Origin: CBDDFV01 sp965227335 | GTDB taxonomy: Bacteria > Planctomycetota > Phycisphaerae > Phycisphaerales > SM1A02 | NCBI GenBank assembly: GCA_965227335.1 | Contig: CBDDFV010000010.1 | Coordinates: forward strand, 329,851-393,850 | Reading direction: 5' to 3' | DNA: 64,000 nucleotides | Shown: positions 52,078-61,313 of the stretch, piece after piece | Position numbering within the stretch: the first letter of the stretch is position 1 | Layout of the letters: each line of letters starts with the position of its first letter | The notes under the pieces: model-generated | The model's database searches: none | What the model was told of the DNA's origin: nothing | The model's input: only the letters and a program-made list of their open reading frames with translations | Made by a program: the position numbers and the translations under genes

Positions 52078-52386
52078 ATGGCTTGTGTGACGAAGAAGAC
52101 GGCGACGGCGATTTCCACCGGCATCGTGCTGGGCGTGACGGCCCTGCTCGCGGGTTGCGGCTCGAACGATCCGCTGGATGTCAGCCGATCCGCGGTGCTG
52201 AGCAACCCGACCCCGGAGCTCAAGGGACTGTCCAACCGCGACGCCGATATCGATAACCAGATCGCGATCACGAACGATTCGAACTGGCGCATGATGTGGG
52301 ACGATCTCGGCCGGGTCTTCTACACCGATCACCCGAGTCGTCTGACCCCGAACAACCTCACGTACACGAACGGCAACCCGCGCTGA
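52078..52386 (+). CDS. small lipoprotein of unknown function
   Basis: The product is 102 residues, with GAGAGG ahead of the ATG. The signal peptide ends in a good lipobox, 'ALLAGC'. The mature part is polar: 'SNDPLDVSRSAVLSNPTPEL', 'DNQIAITNDSNWRMMWDDLG' and 'RVFYTDHPSRLTPNNLTYTN'. No domain is recognised. The gene has its own strong promoter and a strong terminator, so it may be highly expressed, like Lpp-type small envelope lipoproteins; that comparison is only about gene organisation. Base use is less GC-biased than in its neighbours. Confidence 0.75.
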   Translation: MACVTKKTATAISTGIVLGVTALLAGCGSNDPLDVSRSAVLSNPTPELKGLSNRDADIDNQIAITNDSNWRMMWDDLGRVFYTDHPSRLTPNNLTYTNGNPR

Positions 52387-52416
52387 GCGGACCGCCTTCG
52401 TGCGTGATCGAAACAC

Positions 52417-52453
52417 CAACCGCCCGACCGTCTGGTCGGGCGGTTGTGTTTTC
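52417..52453. terminator. strong terminator, usable from both sides
   Basis: A perfect 13-base stem (52417-52429 with 52434-52446) with loop GTCT is followed on the plus strand by TGTTTT. On the minus strand it is followed by GTGTTTCG, so it may also stop the leftward gene ending at 52475. Confidence 0.85.
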
Positions 52454-52474
52454 GAGGCGGGCCGCGGGTCGGAC

Positions 52475-53224
52475 TCAGTCGAAGCAGGGACCCCAGCTGG
52501 CGAGCATGATCGCGAGGTCGGCCACATCGACGACGCCGCTGCCGTCGAGATCGCCGGGTCCGTCGGTGGTCCATGCCGCGAGCATGATGGCGAGGTCGGT
52601 CCCGTTGACGACGAGGTCGCCGCTGAGGTCCGCGGGGCATGTCGGCGTGAGGATGCCGGAGAACTCGCCCTCGACGGCCACGGTTTCACCCGTTTCGCCG
52701 TCCAGGTATTCGAGGCTCAACTGACCTACCACGGTGACGCCGACGCCGTCCTCCTGACTGAGTTGCGCGATCACGACGCGTCCGTCCGGGTCGGGGAAGC
52801 CCTGCCCGAACCCCATGGCGGGCTGGCTGTTGAACCACCCGCCTTCGATCGAACTGTCGTTGAACGCGAAGTCCGCCCCCAGCGCGGTGACGTCTGACCC
52901 GTCGTTGACGACCACGCCGGCCGTGACGAAGGTGTCCCACTCCGTTTCGGGGAAGAGCTGGACGAGCGGCGCCAGGGGGGCCGTGTCGCCGCCGAAGGTC
53001 GCCTGCCAGAACGGCGCGCCCTCCGTGTTGAACACGTCGATCGCCCCGACGTTCAGCAGTTCATCCGCGGGATCGTCGAAGTTGGCGTACACCCGGATGG
53101 TCTCGACGTCCGGGAGGTCGTTCTCGACGGACTCGACCGAGAACCCGGTGAAGTCGGCGGCGACCGGCGCCGAGGCGGCGGCGGCGAGCACGAGGGCGGC
53201 GGCGATCCGGGGCGACTGTCGCAT
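52475..53224 (-). CDS. exported ectodomain protein with two dockerin-like repeats
   Basis: The product is 249 residues from the ATG at 53224, with AGGAG upstream. The signal peptide ends 'ASAPVAA'. The ectodomain starts 'DFTGFSVESVENDLPDVETI' and continues 'LFPETEWDTFVTAGVVVNDG' and 'EGGWFNSQPAMGFGQGFPDP'. It is clearly related to the proteins at 37121 and 53420. The C-terminus has two dockerin-like repeats, 'CPADLSGDLVVNGTDLAIML' and 'DLDGSGVVDVADLAIMLASW', ending GPCFD. It lies in tandem with its paralogue at 53420-54178 on the same strand. Function unknown. Confidence 0.75.
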   Translation of the reverse strand: MRQSPRIAAALVLAAAASAPVAADFTGFSVESVENDLPDVETIRVYANFDDPADELLNVGAIDVFNTEGAPFWQATFGGDTAPLAPLVQLFPETEWDTFVTAGVVVNDGSDVTALGADFAFNDSSIEGGWFNSQPAMGFGQGFPDPDGRVVIAQLSQEDGVGVTVVGQLSLEYLDGETGETVAVEGEFSGILTPTCPADLSGDLVVNGTDLAIMLAAWTTDGPGDLDGSGVVDVADLAIMLASWGPCFD

Positions 53225-53419
53225 GGCGATGCTCCTGACGAAGGTGGCTGAAGAATCCAGCGGGCGCCGGCATACCCCGGCTCCGGCCATTCCACGCGGG
53301 ATCCATGGTCAGTGGCGGGAAATCCCGCGGAATTCCCTCGCCCGATTCGTCATTCCCGCTCTCCCGGCAGCGCCAGCGGCGATCGGGCCCTCCCGGTGGG
53401 CGGGCAGCCACGCGGGCAA

Positions 53420-54178
53420 TCAGCCGGATGCGCCGTCGATGCACGGTCCCCACGCGGCGAGCAGCGCCGCCAGATCGCCGGCGTCGACCACACCGTCGCA
53501 GTCGAGGTCCGCCGCGCCATCGCCGCCCCAGTTCGCGAGGAGGATCGCGAGGTCGGCGGCGTCGATGACGAGATCACCATCGAGGTCTGACGGACAGACG
53601 GGGATGGCGAGGATGGCGAAGTCGGCCTCATCGATCTCGGTTTCACCGGTGTCGCCGCGCACATAGGTCACGCGGAGCCGTCCCGCGATGGCGGGGATGT
53701 CGGGCGTGCTCAACTGCATGACGACGACTTCGCCGTCGGCGTCGGGGAGGCTCTGTCCGTTGGGGTTCTCGGGCTCCGCGTTGAGCCAGGCGCCGCGGAG
53801 GCAGCGGGGCCCGAAGTTCAGATCCGGCGCGGTGACGGTGGTGTCGGACCCATCGTCGACCACGACGCCGACGGTGACGAACGTGTCGATGGCGAGTTCG
53901 GGAAAGAGCGTGACGAACACCTCGTCGGGAGCGGTGTCGCCGTCGAAGGTCGGATGTTGCCACAGTTCAGCCGTGCTGGCGAAGTCGACGACCTCGACGC
54001 TGACGAGTCGGTCGCCGGGATCATCGAAGACCGCGGCGACGCGGAACGTGTTCGCGATCTCGGGGAACGGCGTCGTGTTCTCGACGGTGAAGCCGACGAA
54101 GTCGGCGGCGGCGCTTCCCGCGCACAGGGCGGCGGCGGCGAAGGCGAAGCATCGGCAACGGGCGGTCCGAGTCGGCAT
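53420..54178 (-). CDS. exported ectodomain protein with two dockerin-like repeats (paralogue)
   Basis: The product is 252 residues from the ATG at 54178, preceded by GAGGAG. The signal peptide ends 'LCAGSAAA'. The ectodomain 'DFVGFTVENTTPFPEIANTF', 'LFPELAIDTFVTVGVVVDDG' and 'RGAWLNAEPENPNGQSLPDA' is the same family as the genes at 37121 and 52475. The end has 'CPSDLDGDLVIDAADLAILL' and 'DLDCDGVVDAGDLAALLAAW', then GPC. Extension of the frame to the right runs through the MFS gene antisense and through repeats and is not coding. Function unknown. Confidence 0.75.
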   Translation of the reverse strand: MPTRTARCRCFAFAAAALCAGSAAADFVGFTVENTTPFPEIANTFRVAAVFDDPGDRLVSVEVVDFASTAELWQHPTFDGDTAPDEVFVTLFPELAIDTFVTVGVVVDDGSDTTVTAPDLNFGPRCLRGAWLNAEPENPNGQSLPDADGEVVVMQLSTPDIPAIAGRLRVTYVRGDTGETEIDEADFAILAIPVCPSDLDGDLVIDAADLAILLANWGGDGAADLDCDGVVDAGDLAALLAAWGPCIDGASG

Positions 54179-54412
54179 CGTAGTTCTCCTCGGAGGATGG
54201 GGTTGATGATCAACGGTCCGGACCAATGCGTGCGCGAGTCGTTTCGAGCGGGCATCGGAGCGAACGCAGCGTCCGATGAAACGCGCCGTCTTCGCGTCGG
54301 ACCAGCGCGTGCACGCGTCGCGTGCGTTAATCCGGGCGGTTTCCCTGCGCAAAACCGCGCTGATTCGGACCATTCGCTTGTTTCTTGCGACCGACCGGCC
54401 TACTGCTGACAC

Positions 54413-55753
54413 GTGTCCCCCCGCCGCATCATCGACGACGCGATCGGTTCCTTCCGGCCGGCCGCGATGCCGCACCTGTCGCGGGGGCATTACTTGCGGG
54501 AGCTTCCCGCGTGGGCCTTTCTGCCGATCATGATCGGGGCGGTCGAGGGCGGCGTGGTCGGGGTCGTGGCGAACAACGCCTTCGCCGACCACGTGCCGAA
54601 GATCGCCCTTGAGTACGCCGTCGCGACCCTCGCGGGGGCGGGGGCGTTTGCGAACATCCTGAGCTTTGCGTGGGCGCGATGGGCGCACGGGCGGAACAAG
54701 ATCCGTTTCCTCGTCGCGTTGATGCTGGCGGTCTGCGTGATGGTGGGGATGATCGCCGCCGCGCCGCTGAACACGGCGGGCCTGGTGCTCCTGGTGGCGG
54801 GGGTGGTCGGGGCGCGGGTGTGCTGGTCGGGGGTCGCGATGCTGCGGTCCACGGTGTGGCGGGCGAACTATCCCCGGGCGGACCGGGCGCGGATCGCGGG
54901 CAAGTTCGCGACGATCCAGTCCGTGATGACGGTCACCATCGCCTTGCTGATCGCGAGCGTGATGGAGAAGAACGAGCACCTGTTCCGTTTCATCTATCCC
55001 GCCGCCGCGGGCCTCGGCGCCATCGGCGCAATCTTCTACTCCCGGATGCGGGTGCGAGGGCACCGGGCCCTGCTGCTGGCGGAGCTCGACGCCCCGCTGA
55101 CCCAGCGTCCGAGCTTCAATCCGCGGGGGGTGCTGCGGGTGCTCGCCGACGACCGACGGTACCGCCGCTTCATGACGAGTCAGTTCGTCTTCGGCGTCGG
55201 GAACATGATGACGATGGCCCCGATCATTCTCGTGGTCAAGGATGTCTTCGGCCTCGGGTACCTCGGGGGGATCCTGATCACGTCGATCATTCCGTTTGCG
55301 TGCATGACGTTCGCGATCAGCGGGTGGTCGCGATTCATGGATCGGATGCACATCATCCAGTTCCGCGCGATGCACAGCTGGGTCTTCGTGGTGACCGCCG
55401 CCCTCCTCGCCGTCGCCACCCTCACCCAGACCGCCGCCCTCCTCTTCGGCGCGGCGGCGCTCCGGGGGATCGCGTTCGGCGGCGGCGTCCTCGCGTGGAA
55501 CCTCGGCCATCACGACTTCGCGCCCCCCCATCGCGCGTCGGAGTACATGGCCGTGCACGTCACGCTGACGGGGCTGCGCGGGCTCATCGCGCCCTTCCTC
55601 GGCGTCTCCCTCTACCGCCTCCTCGAAGCCAACGGATTCAACGGCGGCTGGACCTTCGGCGTGTGCCTCGTCCTCAGCGCAATCGGCGCCTTCGGGTTCG
55701 TGCTGATGTGGCGCCAGGAGCGCGGCGGAGATGACGTGACGCTGCGGGATTGA
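54413..55753 (+). CDS. MFS-type transporter
   Basis: The product is 446 residues from a GTG start, with about eleven to twelve membrane segments ('LRELPAWAFLPIMIGAVEGG', 'LNTAGLVLLVAGVVGARVCW', 'VGNMMTMAPIILVVKDVFGL', 'AFGGGVLAWNLGHHDFAPPH'). The central loop after helix six is basic. No substrate-specific motif is recognised. A TTGTTT hexamer followed 17 bases later by TACTGC lies just before the start, which again hints at a very short leader. The stop is followed by the 218-base duplicated repeat. Confidence 0.75.
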   Translation: MSPRRIIDDAIGSFRPAAMPHLSRGHYLRELPAWAFLPIMIGAVEGGVVGVVANNAFADHVPKIALEYAVATLAGAGAFANILSFAWARWAHGRNKIRFLVALMLAVCVMVGMIAAAPLNTAGLVLLVAGVVGARVCWSGVAMLRSTVWRANYPRADRARIAGKFATIQSVMTVTIALLIASVMEKNEHLFRFIYPAAAGLGAIGAIFYSRMRVRGHRALLLAELDAPLTQRPSFNPRGVLRVLADDRRYRRFMTSQFVFGVGNMMTMAPIILVVKDVFGLGYLGGILITSIIPFACMTFAISGWSRFMDRMHIIQFRAMHSWVFVVTAALLAVATLTQTAALLFGAAALRGIAFGGGVLAWNLGHHDFAPPHRASEYMAVHVTLTGLRGLIAPFLGVSLYRLLEANGFNGGWTFGVCLVLSAIGAFGFVLMWRQERGGDDVTLRD

Positions 55754-55773
55754 CGGTTCGGCCGGCCCCTCCA

Positions 55774-56233
55774 CCACTTTCCACTGTCCACTTTCCCTGT
55801 CTGCGACGAACCCTTGCACTGGCGCGGCACGGAAGGTCCCGTGCGGCCGCGACGCGTGCGGATCGCCGTCGGTTGGGTCCACGACCCAACACGAACGTGC
55901 AACCCGGGTGATTCGATGTTGGGTCGGGGACCCAACCGACGCGTGATGCGACCGCGCCATCGGGAACAACGGGAATCACGGGCGGCGGGATCGGTTCCTT
56001 CTTCCCACTTTCCACTGTCCACTCTCCCTGTCTGCGACGAACCCTCGCATTGGCGCGGCACGGAAGGTCCCGTGCGGCCGCGACGCGTGCGGATCGCCGT
56101 CGGTTGGGTCCACGACCCAACACGAATGGGCAACCAGGGTGATTCGATGTTGGGTCGGGGACCCAACCGACGCGTGATGCGACCGCGCCATCGGGAACAA
56201 CGGGAATCACGGGCGGCGGGATGCGATCCCGCC
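55774..56233. repeat. tandem duplication of a 218-base element carrying 19-base palindromes
   Basis: Copy A is 55774-55991 and copy B is 56005-56222, nearly identical, separated by 13 bases (period 231). Each begins with CCACTTTCCACTGTCCACT and contains two 8-3-8 palindromes: GTTGGGTCCACGACCCAAC (55872-55890, 56103-56121) and GTTGGGTCGGGGACCCAAC (55918-55936, 56149-56167). A last palindrome, GGCGGGATGCGATCCCGCC (56215-56233), ends against the stop codon of the DUF2339 gene. No protein gene lies in this 480-base gap. Confidence 0.95.
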
Positions 56234-59023
56234 CTACGCCTCCCGGCGATCCGCGGCCGCGCCGCCCAGCAGCTTCGGCGCGATCCGTCCGTAGCCCACG
56301 CTCACGGCGAGGACGAGCAACCCCACCACCACCGTGGACATCACCCGCCAGATCTGCCCGACGCCCGCCATGTCGATGATCAACACCTTCACCACCGTGA
56401 TCGCCAGCAACGCGAGACCGGCGTACCGCGCAGGCGCGACCCGCAGGCGGAAACCCATCACCACCGCACCCACGGCGAAGACGCCCCAGTAGACGGAGAG
56501 CAACGACAGATTCAGCCCCGTGTCGTGGAAGGCGCGATGGATCTCCAGCGAACCCGACCACAGAACGATCAACGCCAGACATAACCATGACGCGGGACGG
56601 AACAACCGCGCGACGACGCGTTCGCGAGGCGTCGACGGGGTGGGCAGGGGACGCGGGCGGCCGATCAGGAGCGCCGCCGCGCCGAGCGCGAGTCCCGACA
56701 GGGATTGCAGATTGATCACTGCGCCGGCGTCGAAGAAGCCCTCGCTGGAGATCGAGAACGGGCCCGTCGCGAGCCAGCCGACGGCGCCGATGAAGACGAA
56801 CCCGCCCGCGGTCGCGGCGAGACGCGTGACGCCGAGATGCGCCGCCGCGAACTGGCTGGCGACGCCGCCGGCGGCGAGGACGATGCTCGACCAGAAGAAC
56901 CACGTCAGGCCGCGCGGCCAGACGAAGGCGGCCGGATCGCCCTGCCGGAGCACGATCTCGATCTGGATCGCGACGGCGAGCACAAGCAGCGCCCAGGCGG
57001 CGATGAGGAGGCTCTCGCCGATCGCGTTGACGCGGACCCACGCGGGACGATACGCCGCGCTCCGATCGAGCCGCAACGCGGAGATGCGCACCGCCGCCCA
57101 CCACGTCAGACCGAGCGCGGCGAGCAGCAACGCGAGGCGGTCGAGACCGAGATCAGGACGCGCGGCGGCCTCGACGGCGGGCACGCCGATGAACCACCAC
57201 AGCAGGGCGAACCCGATCAGGCCGAGGGCGATGACGGACTCGCGGGCCCGGGCGGCGAAGCGGTCGACCAGCAGGAGCGCCGCCGCGCCGATCAGCCAGC
57301 CCGTCGCGGCGGCGAGGCCGTCGGGCAGCGCGGCGACGCCGCAGATCACGACCCACGCGAGGGCGGCGATCGTCGTCAGGACAACCCGCAGGGCGAGGGG
57401 CGCGCCGTGGTCGGAGACCGCGATGCGTCGCGCGGCGTGGATCGTGACGCCCATCCCCGCCGCCGCGAGGAGCGTCCACGTCGTGATGGTGAACGCCCCG
57501 AGTTCGACGATCGTTTGCAGGAGGACGGGGTTTGTGGAGTCGATCGCGACGATGCGGAGGCCGGCGAGCGCGCCGACCGCGAGACCGAAGATGCTGACGC
57601 CGGTCGAGCCGATGCGTCGTCCCGCTTCGATGGCGACGACCGCCATGGCGAGCCAACTGATCGTCTGACCGACGCCGTCGAACTGCAGGGCGGCCGCGAT
57701 GATCAGGAGCGCGCCGGCTTCGAACCAGTGGGCGGCGGCGAGGATTTCCGAGGCGCGTTGCGGGCGTTGCTGGAGGGCGGCGAGTCCGCCGCCGAACTGG
57801 AACGCGAGCGCCGCCGCGAACACGCCGACGGCGAGGGTGAAGAGTCCGAGCCACGGATCGCCGGCGGGGAGCATCGTCTGGAGGATCCAGCATCCCGCGG
57901 TGACGAAGGCCGTGGTCGTGAGGATGGAGATCGCCGCGTTGGCGACGCCGCTCCGTCGGTGGGAAGCGGTCCAGACGCCCTCGACGGCGAAGAGTCCCCA
58001 CCAGAGCGCGGCGAATGGCAGCGCGATGCGGGCGACGCCGGCCGGTCCGCCGAGCAGCCAGCCGAGACCGAGGAACGCGGAACCCGCGAGGACGATCCAG
58101 CGGAGCGGGCTGAACGCGCGGGGGTCCAGCCCGGCGAGACCGAGGGCGACGACGATGAGCATCGTCACGTAGAGGGGAATCGACATCACGCCCGCGACGG
58201 GGTCGCCGAAGAAGATGGGCGTCGCGAGCGCGGCAAGGAGCGAGAGCACCCCGATGGCGGTGGAGCGAGCCCGCCAGGTCATGGCGAACGACGCGACCGC
58301 GACGAGGCTGAGCAGCAGCATGCCGCCGCCATGACCGACGAGGCCGAGGGCGAACGCCGCGTAGGACGTGAGGTACCACACGCCGAGGCCCGCGGCGAGC
58401 AGACCGAGGGCGGCGACGCGGCCGAGTCTGCGACGGGTGATCTCGCCGGTGATGACGAGGGCGAGACCGAACGCGGCGGAGAGAAGGCAGCGGGCGGTCG
58501 GGGAGATCAGTCCGATCCAGCCCTGGTCCCAGGCGTACTTCACGCCGACGCCGACGCCGACGAGGACGACGATCGCGCCGATGACCGCCGCGACGCGTCC
58601 GCCGAGGAGGACTTCGAGGGGGGTGTCGGATGCGCGGGCGGCGGTGCGTGGGGGGGCGGCGGGAGGCGGTCCCACCCTGGCGGGGGCGGCGGTCGGTCGG
58701 GTGGGCGGCGTCGCCGCGAGCGCGGGAGCGTCTGCCGCGCTGGTGGGAGCGTCTGCCGCGTGGGTGGGAGGCGTTTTCGGGGGCGCGGGAGGGGATGCCG
58801 CGTCGGCGGGGGTGTTCGCGGCGTGTCGTCGGGCGTGTGCCGCGTCGACGAGGCGGGACGCGAGGGTCGTGCCGGGGGTGTGTTCGGGGGTGGGATGGTC
58901 GGGGGCGGGGGGCTGATCCGTCTCCGGGAGGACGGGGGTGAGATGGAGATGACGTTCGATGCGGGCGAGTCTTGCCGCGAGTTCATCGAGTCGTCGCTGG
59001 AGGTCGGCCGGCTGATCGGGCAT
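56234..59023 (-). CDS. DUF2339 multi-pass membrane protein
   Basis: The product is 929 residues from the ATG at 59023, with GAGGGG 8 bases upstream. Residues 1-35 are a short coiled coil ('LQRRLDELAARLARIERHLH'). Residues ~40-140 are a Pro/Ala/Thr-rich linker. From residue ~140 there are more than twenty hydrophobic segments, starting with 'VLLGGRVAAVIGAIVVLVGV' and 'VKYAWDQGWIGLISPTARCL', the hallmark of DUF2339. A family role is not established. The TAG stop touches a repeat palindrome, and the last codons may derive from the repeat's flank. Confidence 0.85.
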   Translation of the reverse strand: MPDQPADLQRRLDELAARLARIERHLHLTPVLPETDQPPAPDHPTPEHTPGTTLASRLVDAAHARRHAANTPADAASPPAPPKTPPTHAADAPTSAADAPALAATPPTRPTAAPARVGPPPAAPPRTAARASDTPLEVLLGGRVAAVIGAIVVLVGVGVGVKYAWDQGWIGLISPTARCLLSAAFGLALVITGEITRRRLGRVAALGLLAAGLGVWYLTSYAAFALGLVGHGGGMLLLSLVAVASFAMTWRARSTAIGVLSLLAALATPIFFGDPVAGVMSIPLYVTMLIVVALGLAGLDPRAFSPLRWIVLAGSAFLGLGWLLGGPAGVARIALPFAALWWGLFAVEGVWTASHRRSGVANAAISILTTTAFVTAGCWILQTMLPAGDPWLGLFTLAVGVFAAALAFQFGGGLAALQQRPQRASEILAAAHWFEAGALLIIAAALQFDGVGQTISWLAMAVVAIEAGRRIGSTGVSIFGLAVGALAGLRIVAIDSTNPVLLQTIVELGAFTITTWTLLAAAGMGVTIHAARRIAVSDHGAPLALRVVLTTIAALAWVVICGVAALPDGLAAATGWLIGAAALLLVDRFAARARESVIALGLIGFALLWWFIGVPAVEAAARPDLGLDRLALLLAALGLTWWAAVRISALRLDRSAAYRPAWVRVNAIGESLLIAAWALLVLAVAIQIEIVLRQGDPAAFVWPRGLTWFFWSSIVLAAGGVASQFAAAHLGVTRLAATAGGFVFIGAVGWLATGPFSISSEGFFDAGAVINLQSLSGLALGAAALLIGRPRPLPTPSTPRERVVARLFRPASWLCLALIVLWSGSLEIHRAFHDTGLNLSLLSVYWGVFAVGAVVMGFRLRVAPARYAGLALLAITVVKVLIIDMAGVGQIWRVMSTVVVGLLVLAVSVGYGRIAPKLLGGAAADRREA

Positions 59024-59100
59024 GGTCGGGTCCCCTCGGTGGTGCATGGTACCGGGGGGCGGGTTGGGGGGTGGATGGCGGAAGTTTCGCGCGGGGGGCG

Positions 59101-59129
59101 TTGTCTTGCTGGCCGGGTTCGGCTATCGT
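59101..59129 (+). promoter_or_regulatory. promoter of rpsA
   Basis: -35 TTGTCT (59101-59106) and -10 TATCGT (59124-59129) are separated by exactly 17 bases. The leader would be about 87 bases long, which leaves room for autoregulation by S1 as known in other bacteria. Confidence 0.55.
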
Positions 59130-59222
59130 CGCCGATTCCCCCTCGGGCGGTCCGGGGGGGGTGGTTTCGAATGACTGCGAGGTCGCGGTGCGTTGCCGCG
59201 AGTCGCCCAGGTTCAGGGTCTT

Positions 59223-60992
59223 ATGGTTAATCACAATCTCATTTCGGATCTCGGTACGGACGTCCTCGAGGGCGTCGACACGATGTTGCGTGACGCCTTT
59301 GGCGAGACGGTCGCCGAGGGGAACATGGATCCTCTGTTGAAGGAGGACATGAGTCAGCTCAAGCCGGGGTCCATTCTGCAGGGCAAGGTCGTGGGCAAGG
59401 CGGGCGATGACGTGGTCATCGAGGTCGGCCTGAAGTCCGAGGGTCTTGTCAACAAGGGTGAGTTCGACAACTTCGAGGATCTCGAGGTCGGCGACGCCGT
59501 GGAGGTGTTGCTGGAGGACATCGAGGATTCGTCGGGGATCATCAAGCTGAGCAAGCGGAAGGCCGACCGCATTCGCGGGTGGCAGAAGATTCTCGAGACG
59601 AAGGCCGAGGGGGACATCGTCGAGGGGACGTGCATGCGGAAGATCAAGGGCGGTCTGCTCGTCGACATCGGCGTGCCGGTCTTCCTGCCCGCATCGCAGG
59701 TGGACATTCGTCGCCCGCACGACATCGGGGCTTTCATCGGGAAGACGATTCGCGCGGTCATTCTGAAGATCGACGAGGGTCGTCGCAACATCGTGATCTC
59801 GCGGCGCAAGCTGATCGAGGAGGAGCGCGAGGAAGCCAAGCGCAAGCTGCTCGAGAAGGTGAACGAGGGCGACATCGTCACCGGTACGGTCACGAACATC
59901 GCGGACTTCGGCGCGTTCATCGATCTCGGCGGCATCGACGGTCTGCTGCACATCACCGACATGAGCTGGGGTCGCGTGAACAACCCGCGCGACGTCGTCT
60001 CCATCGGCGATTCGATCGAGGTGAAGATTCTCAACATCGACTACGACAAGGAGAAGATCGCCCTCGGTCTGAAGCAGAAGGAGCCGTCCCCGTGGGAGTC
60101 GATCGAGGAGAAGTACCCGGTCAACTCGCGGGTCAAGGGGAAGGTGGTCAACCTCGTCTCGTACGGCGCGTTCGTGCAGCTCGAGGAAGGCATCGAGGGT
60201 CTCGTCCACATCTCCGAAATGTCCTGGACCAAGCGGGTCAACCATCCGAGCGAGATGGTCAACGTGGATGACGAGGTCGAAGTCGTCGTCCTCGACATCA
60301 ACAAGGACAAGCAGGAAATCAGCCTCGGCATGAAGCAGATCGAGGTGAACCCCTGGGAGCTGGTGGCCGAGCGGTACCCGGTCGGCACGGTCATCGAGGG
60401 CAAGGTCCGGAACCTCGCCAACTACGGCGCGTTCATCGAGATCGAGCCCGGCATCGACGGCCTGCTCCACGTCTCCGACATCTCGTGGACGGAGAAGATC
60501 TCCCATCCCAACGAGAAGTACAAGAAGGGCGATCAGGTCACCTGCATGGTGCTCGACATCGACCAGGAGAAGCAGCGGGTCGGTCTCGGCGTCAAGCAGA
60601 TGTCGGAGGACCCGTGGCTGAACGCGATCCCCGACGCGTACAAGCCGGGCCTCGTCGTGCACGGCACGGTGACGAAGATCACCAACTTCGGCGTCTTCGT
60701 CGAACTCGAAGAGGGACTCGAAGGCCTGCTCCACATCTCCGAGCTGTCCGACCAGAAGGTCGACAACCCGCAGGACGTGGTCAAGGTCGGCGACGAACTC
60801 GACGTCAAGATCCTTCGCGTCGACACGCAGGACCGCAAGATCGGTCTCTCGCTCAAGCGGGCCCAGTGGGGCGACACCGCCCCGGACGGCACGTACGAGA
60901 CGTCCGGCGACGAGGATCCGGACAAGTTCAAGCCCACCCGCGGCGGCATGGACGATCACGGCGCCCTCGGCACCGACAAGATCGAACTGTGA
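59223..60992 (+). CDS. rpsA: 30S ribosomal protein S1
   Basis: The product is 589 residues with six S1 RNA-binding domains at about residues 47-115, 129-196, 215-284, 301-371, 387-458 and 475-545. Domains 3-6 carry the strong RNA-binding consensus, e.g. 'VTNIADFGAFIDLGGIDGLL', 'VNLVSYGAFVQLEEGIEGLV', 'VRNLANYGAFIEIEPGIDGL' and 'VTKITNFGVFVELEEGLEGL'. Six domains equal the E. coli S1 count. S1 helps mRNAs bind the ribosome. Codon use is more restricted than in neighbouring genes, as expected for high expression. The start at 59223 has no strong ribosome-binding site. A strong terminator follows. Confidence 0.93.
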   Translation: MVNHNLISDLGTDVLEGVDTMLRDAFGETVAEGNMDPLLKEDMSQLKPGSILQGKVVGKAGDDVVIEVGLKSEGLVNKGEFDNFEDLEVGDAVEVLLEDIEDSSGIIKLSKRKADRIRGWQKILETKAEGDIVEGTCMRKIKGGLLVDIGVPVFLPASQVDIRRPHDIGAFIGKTIRAVILKIDEGRRNIVISRRKLIEEEREEAKRKLLEKVNEGDIVTGTVTNIADFGAFIDLGGIDGLLHITDMSWGRVNNPRDVVSIGDSIEVKILNIDYDKEKIALGLKQKEPSPWESIEEKYPVNSRVKGKVVNLVSYGAFVQLEEGIEGLVHISEMSWTKRVNHPSEMVNVDDEVEVVVLDINKDKQEISLGMKQIEVNPWELVAERYPVGTVIEGKVRNLANYGAFIEIEPGIDGLLHVSDISWTEKISHPNEKYKKGDQVTCMVLDIDQEKQRVGLGVKQMSEDPWLNAIPDAYKPGLVVHGTVTKITNFGVFVELEEGLEGLLHISELSDQKVDNPQDVVKVGDELDVKILRVDTQDRKIGLSLKRAQWGDTAPDGTYETSGDEDPDKFKPTRGGMDDHGALGTDKIEL

Positions 60993-61050
60993 TCAGCGCG
61001 GCGTAGGCCGGCCGCGGCGCTGTCCGGCGTCGCGATCAACGAATCCGATC

Positions 61051-61083
61051 AGCGGCTCGTCCTTCGGGACGGGCCGCTTTTTT
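61051..61083 (+). terminator. Rho-independent terminator of rpsA
   Basis: A 12-base stem (61051-61062 with 61067-61078, one G-T pair) with the stable loop TTCG is followed by a run of six T. Confidence 0.95.
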
Positions 61084-61313
61084 CGCGCCCCCCGCCCGGC
61101 CCCCGCACCCGCCGCGCGCAACAACGTGCGCCCGCCGGAAGCGGCGGACGCACGACAGGGGGTTCAGCGTCTATCATTCATGCACGCCGCCGACACCGGG
61201 CAGGGCGTCGTCGGAACTGGCTTTCACCGCTCCGGAGCGGCCGGCCAGCCGCACACTCGCGTCCTGCACTTCGCGGCCAATTCATGGGCCGCTACGCTCG
61301 GGCCGGCGTTGCT

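Noticed and set aside
54179..55969. Leftward frame extending the dockerin gene through the MFS gene and the 218-base repeat
   Set aside because: It is antisense to a membrane transporter. The repeat part encodes the same nonsense in both copies.
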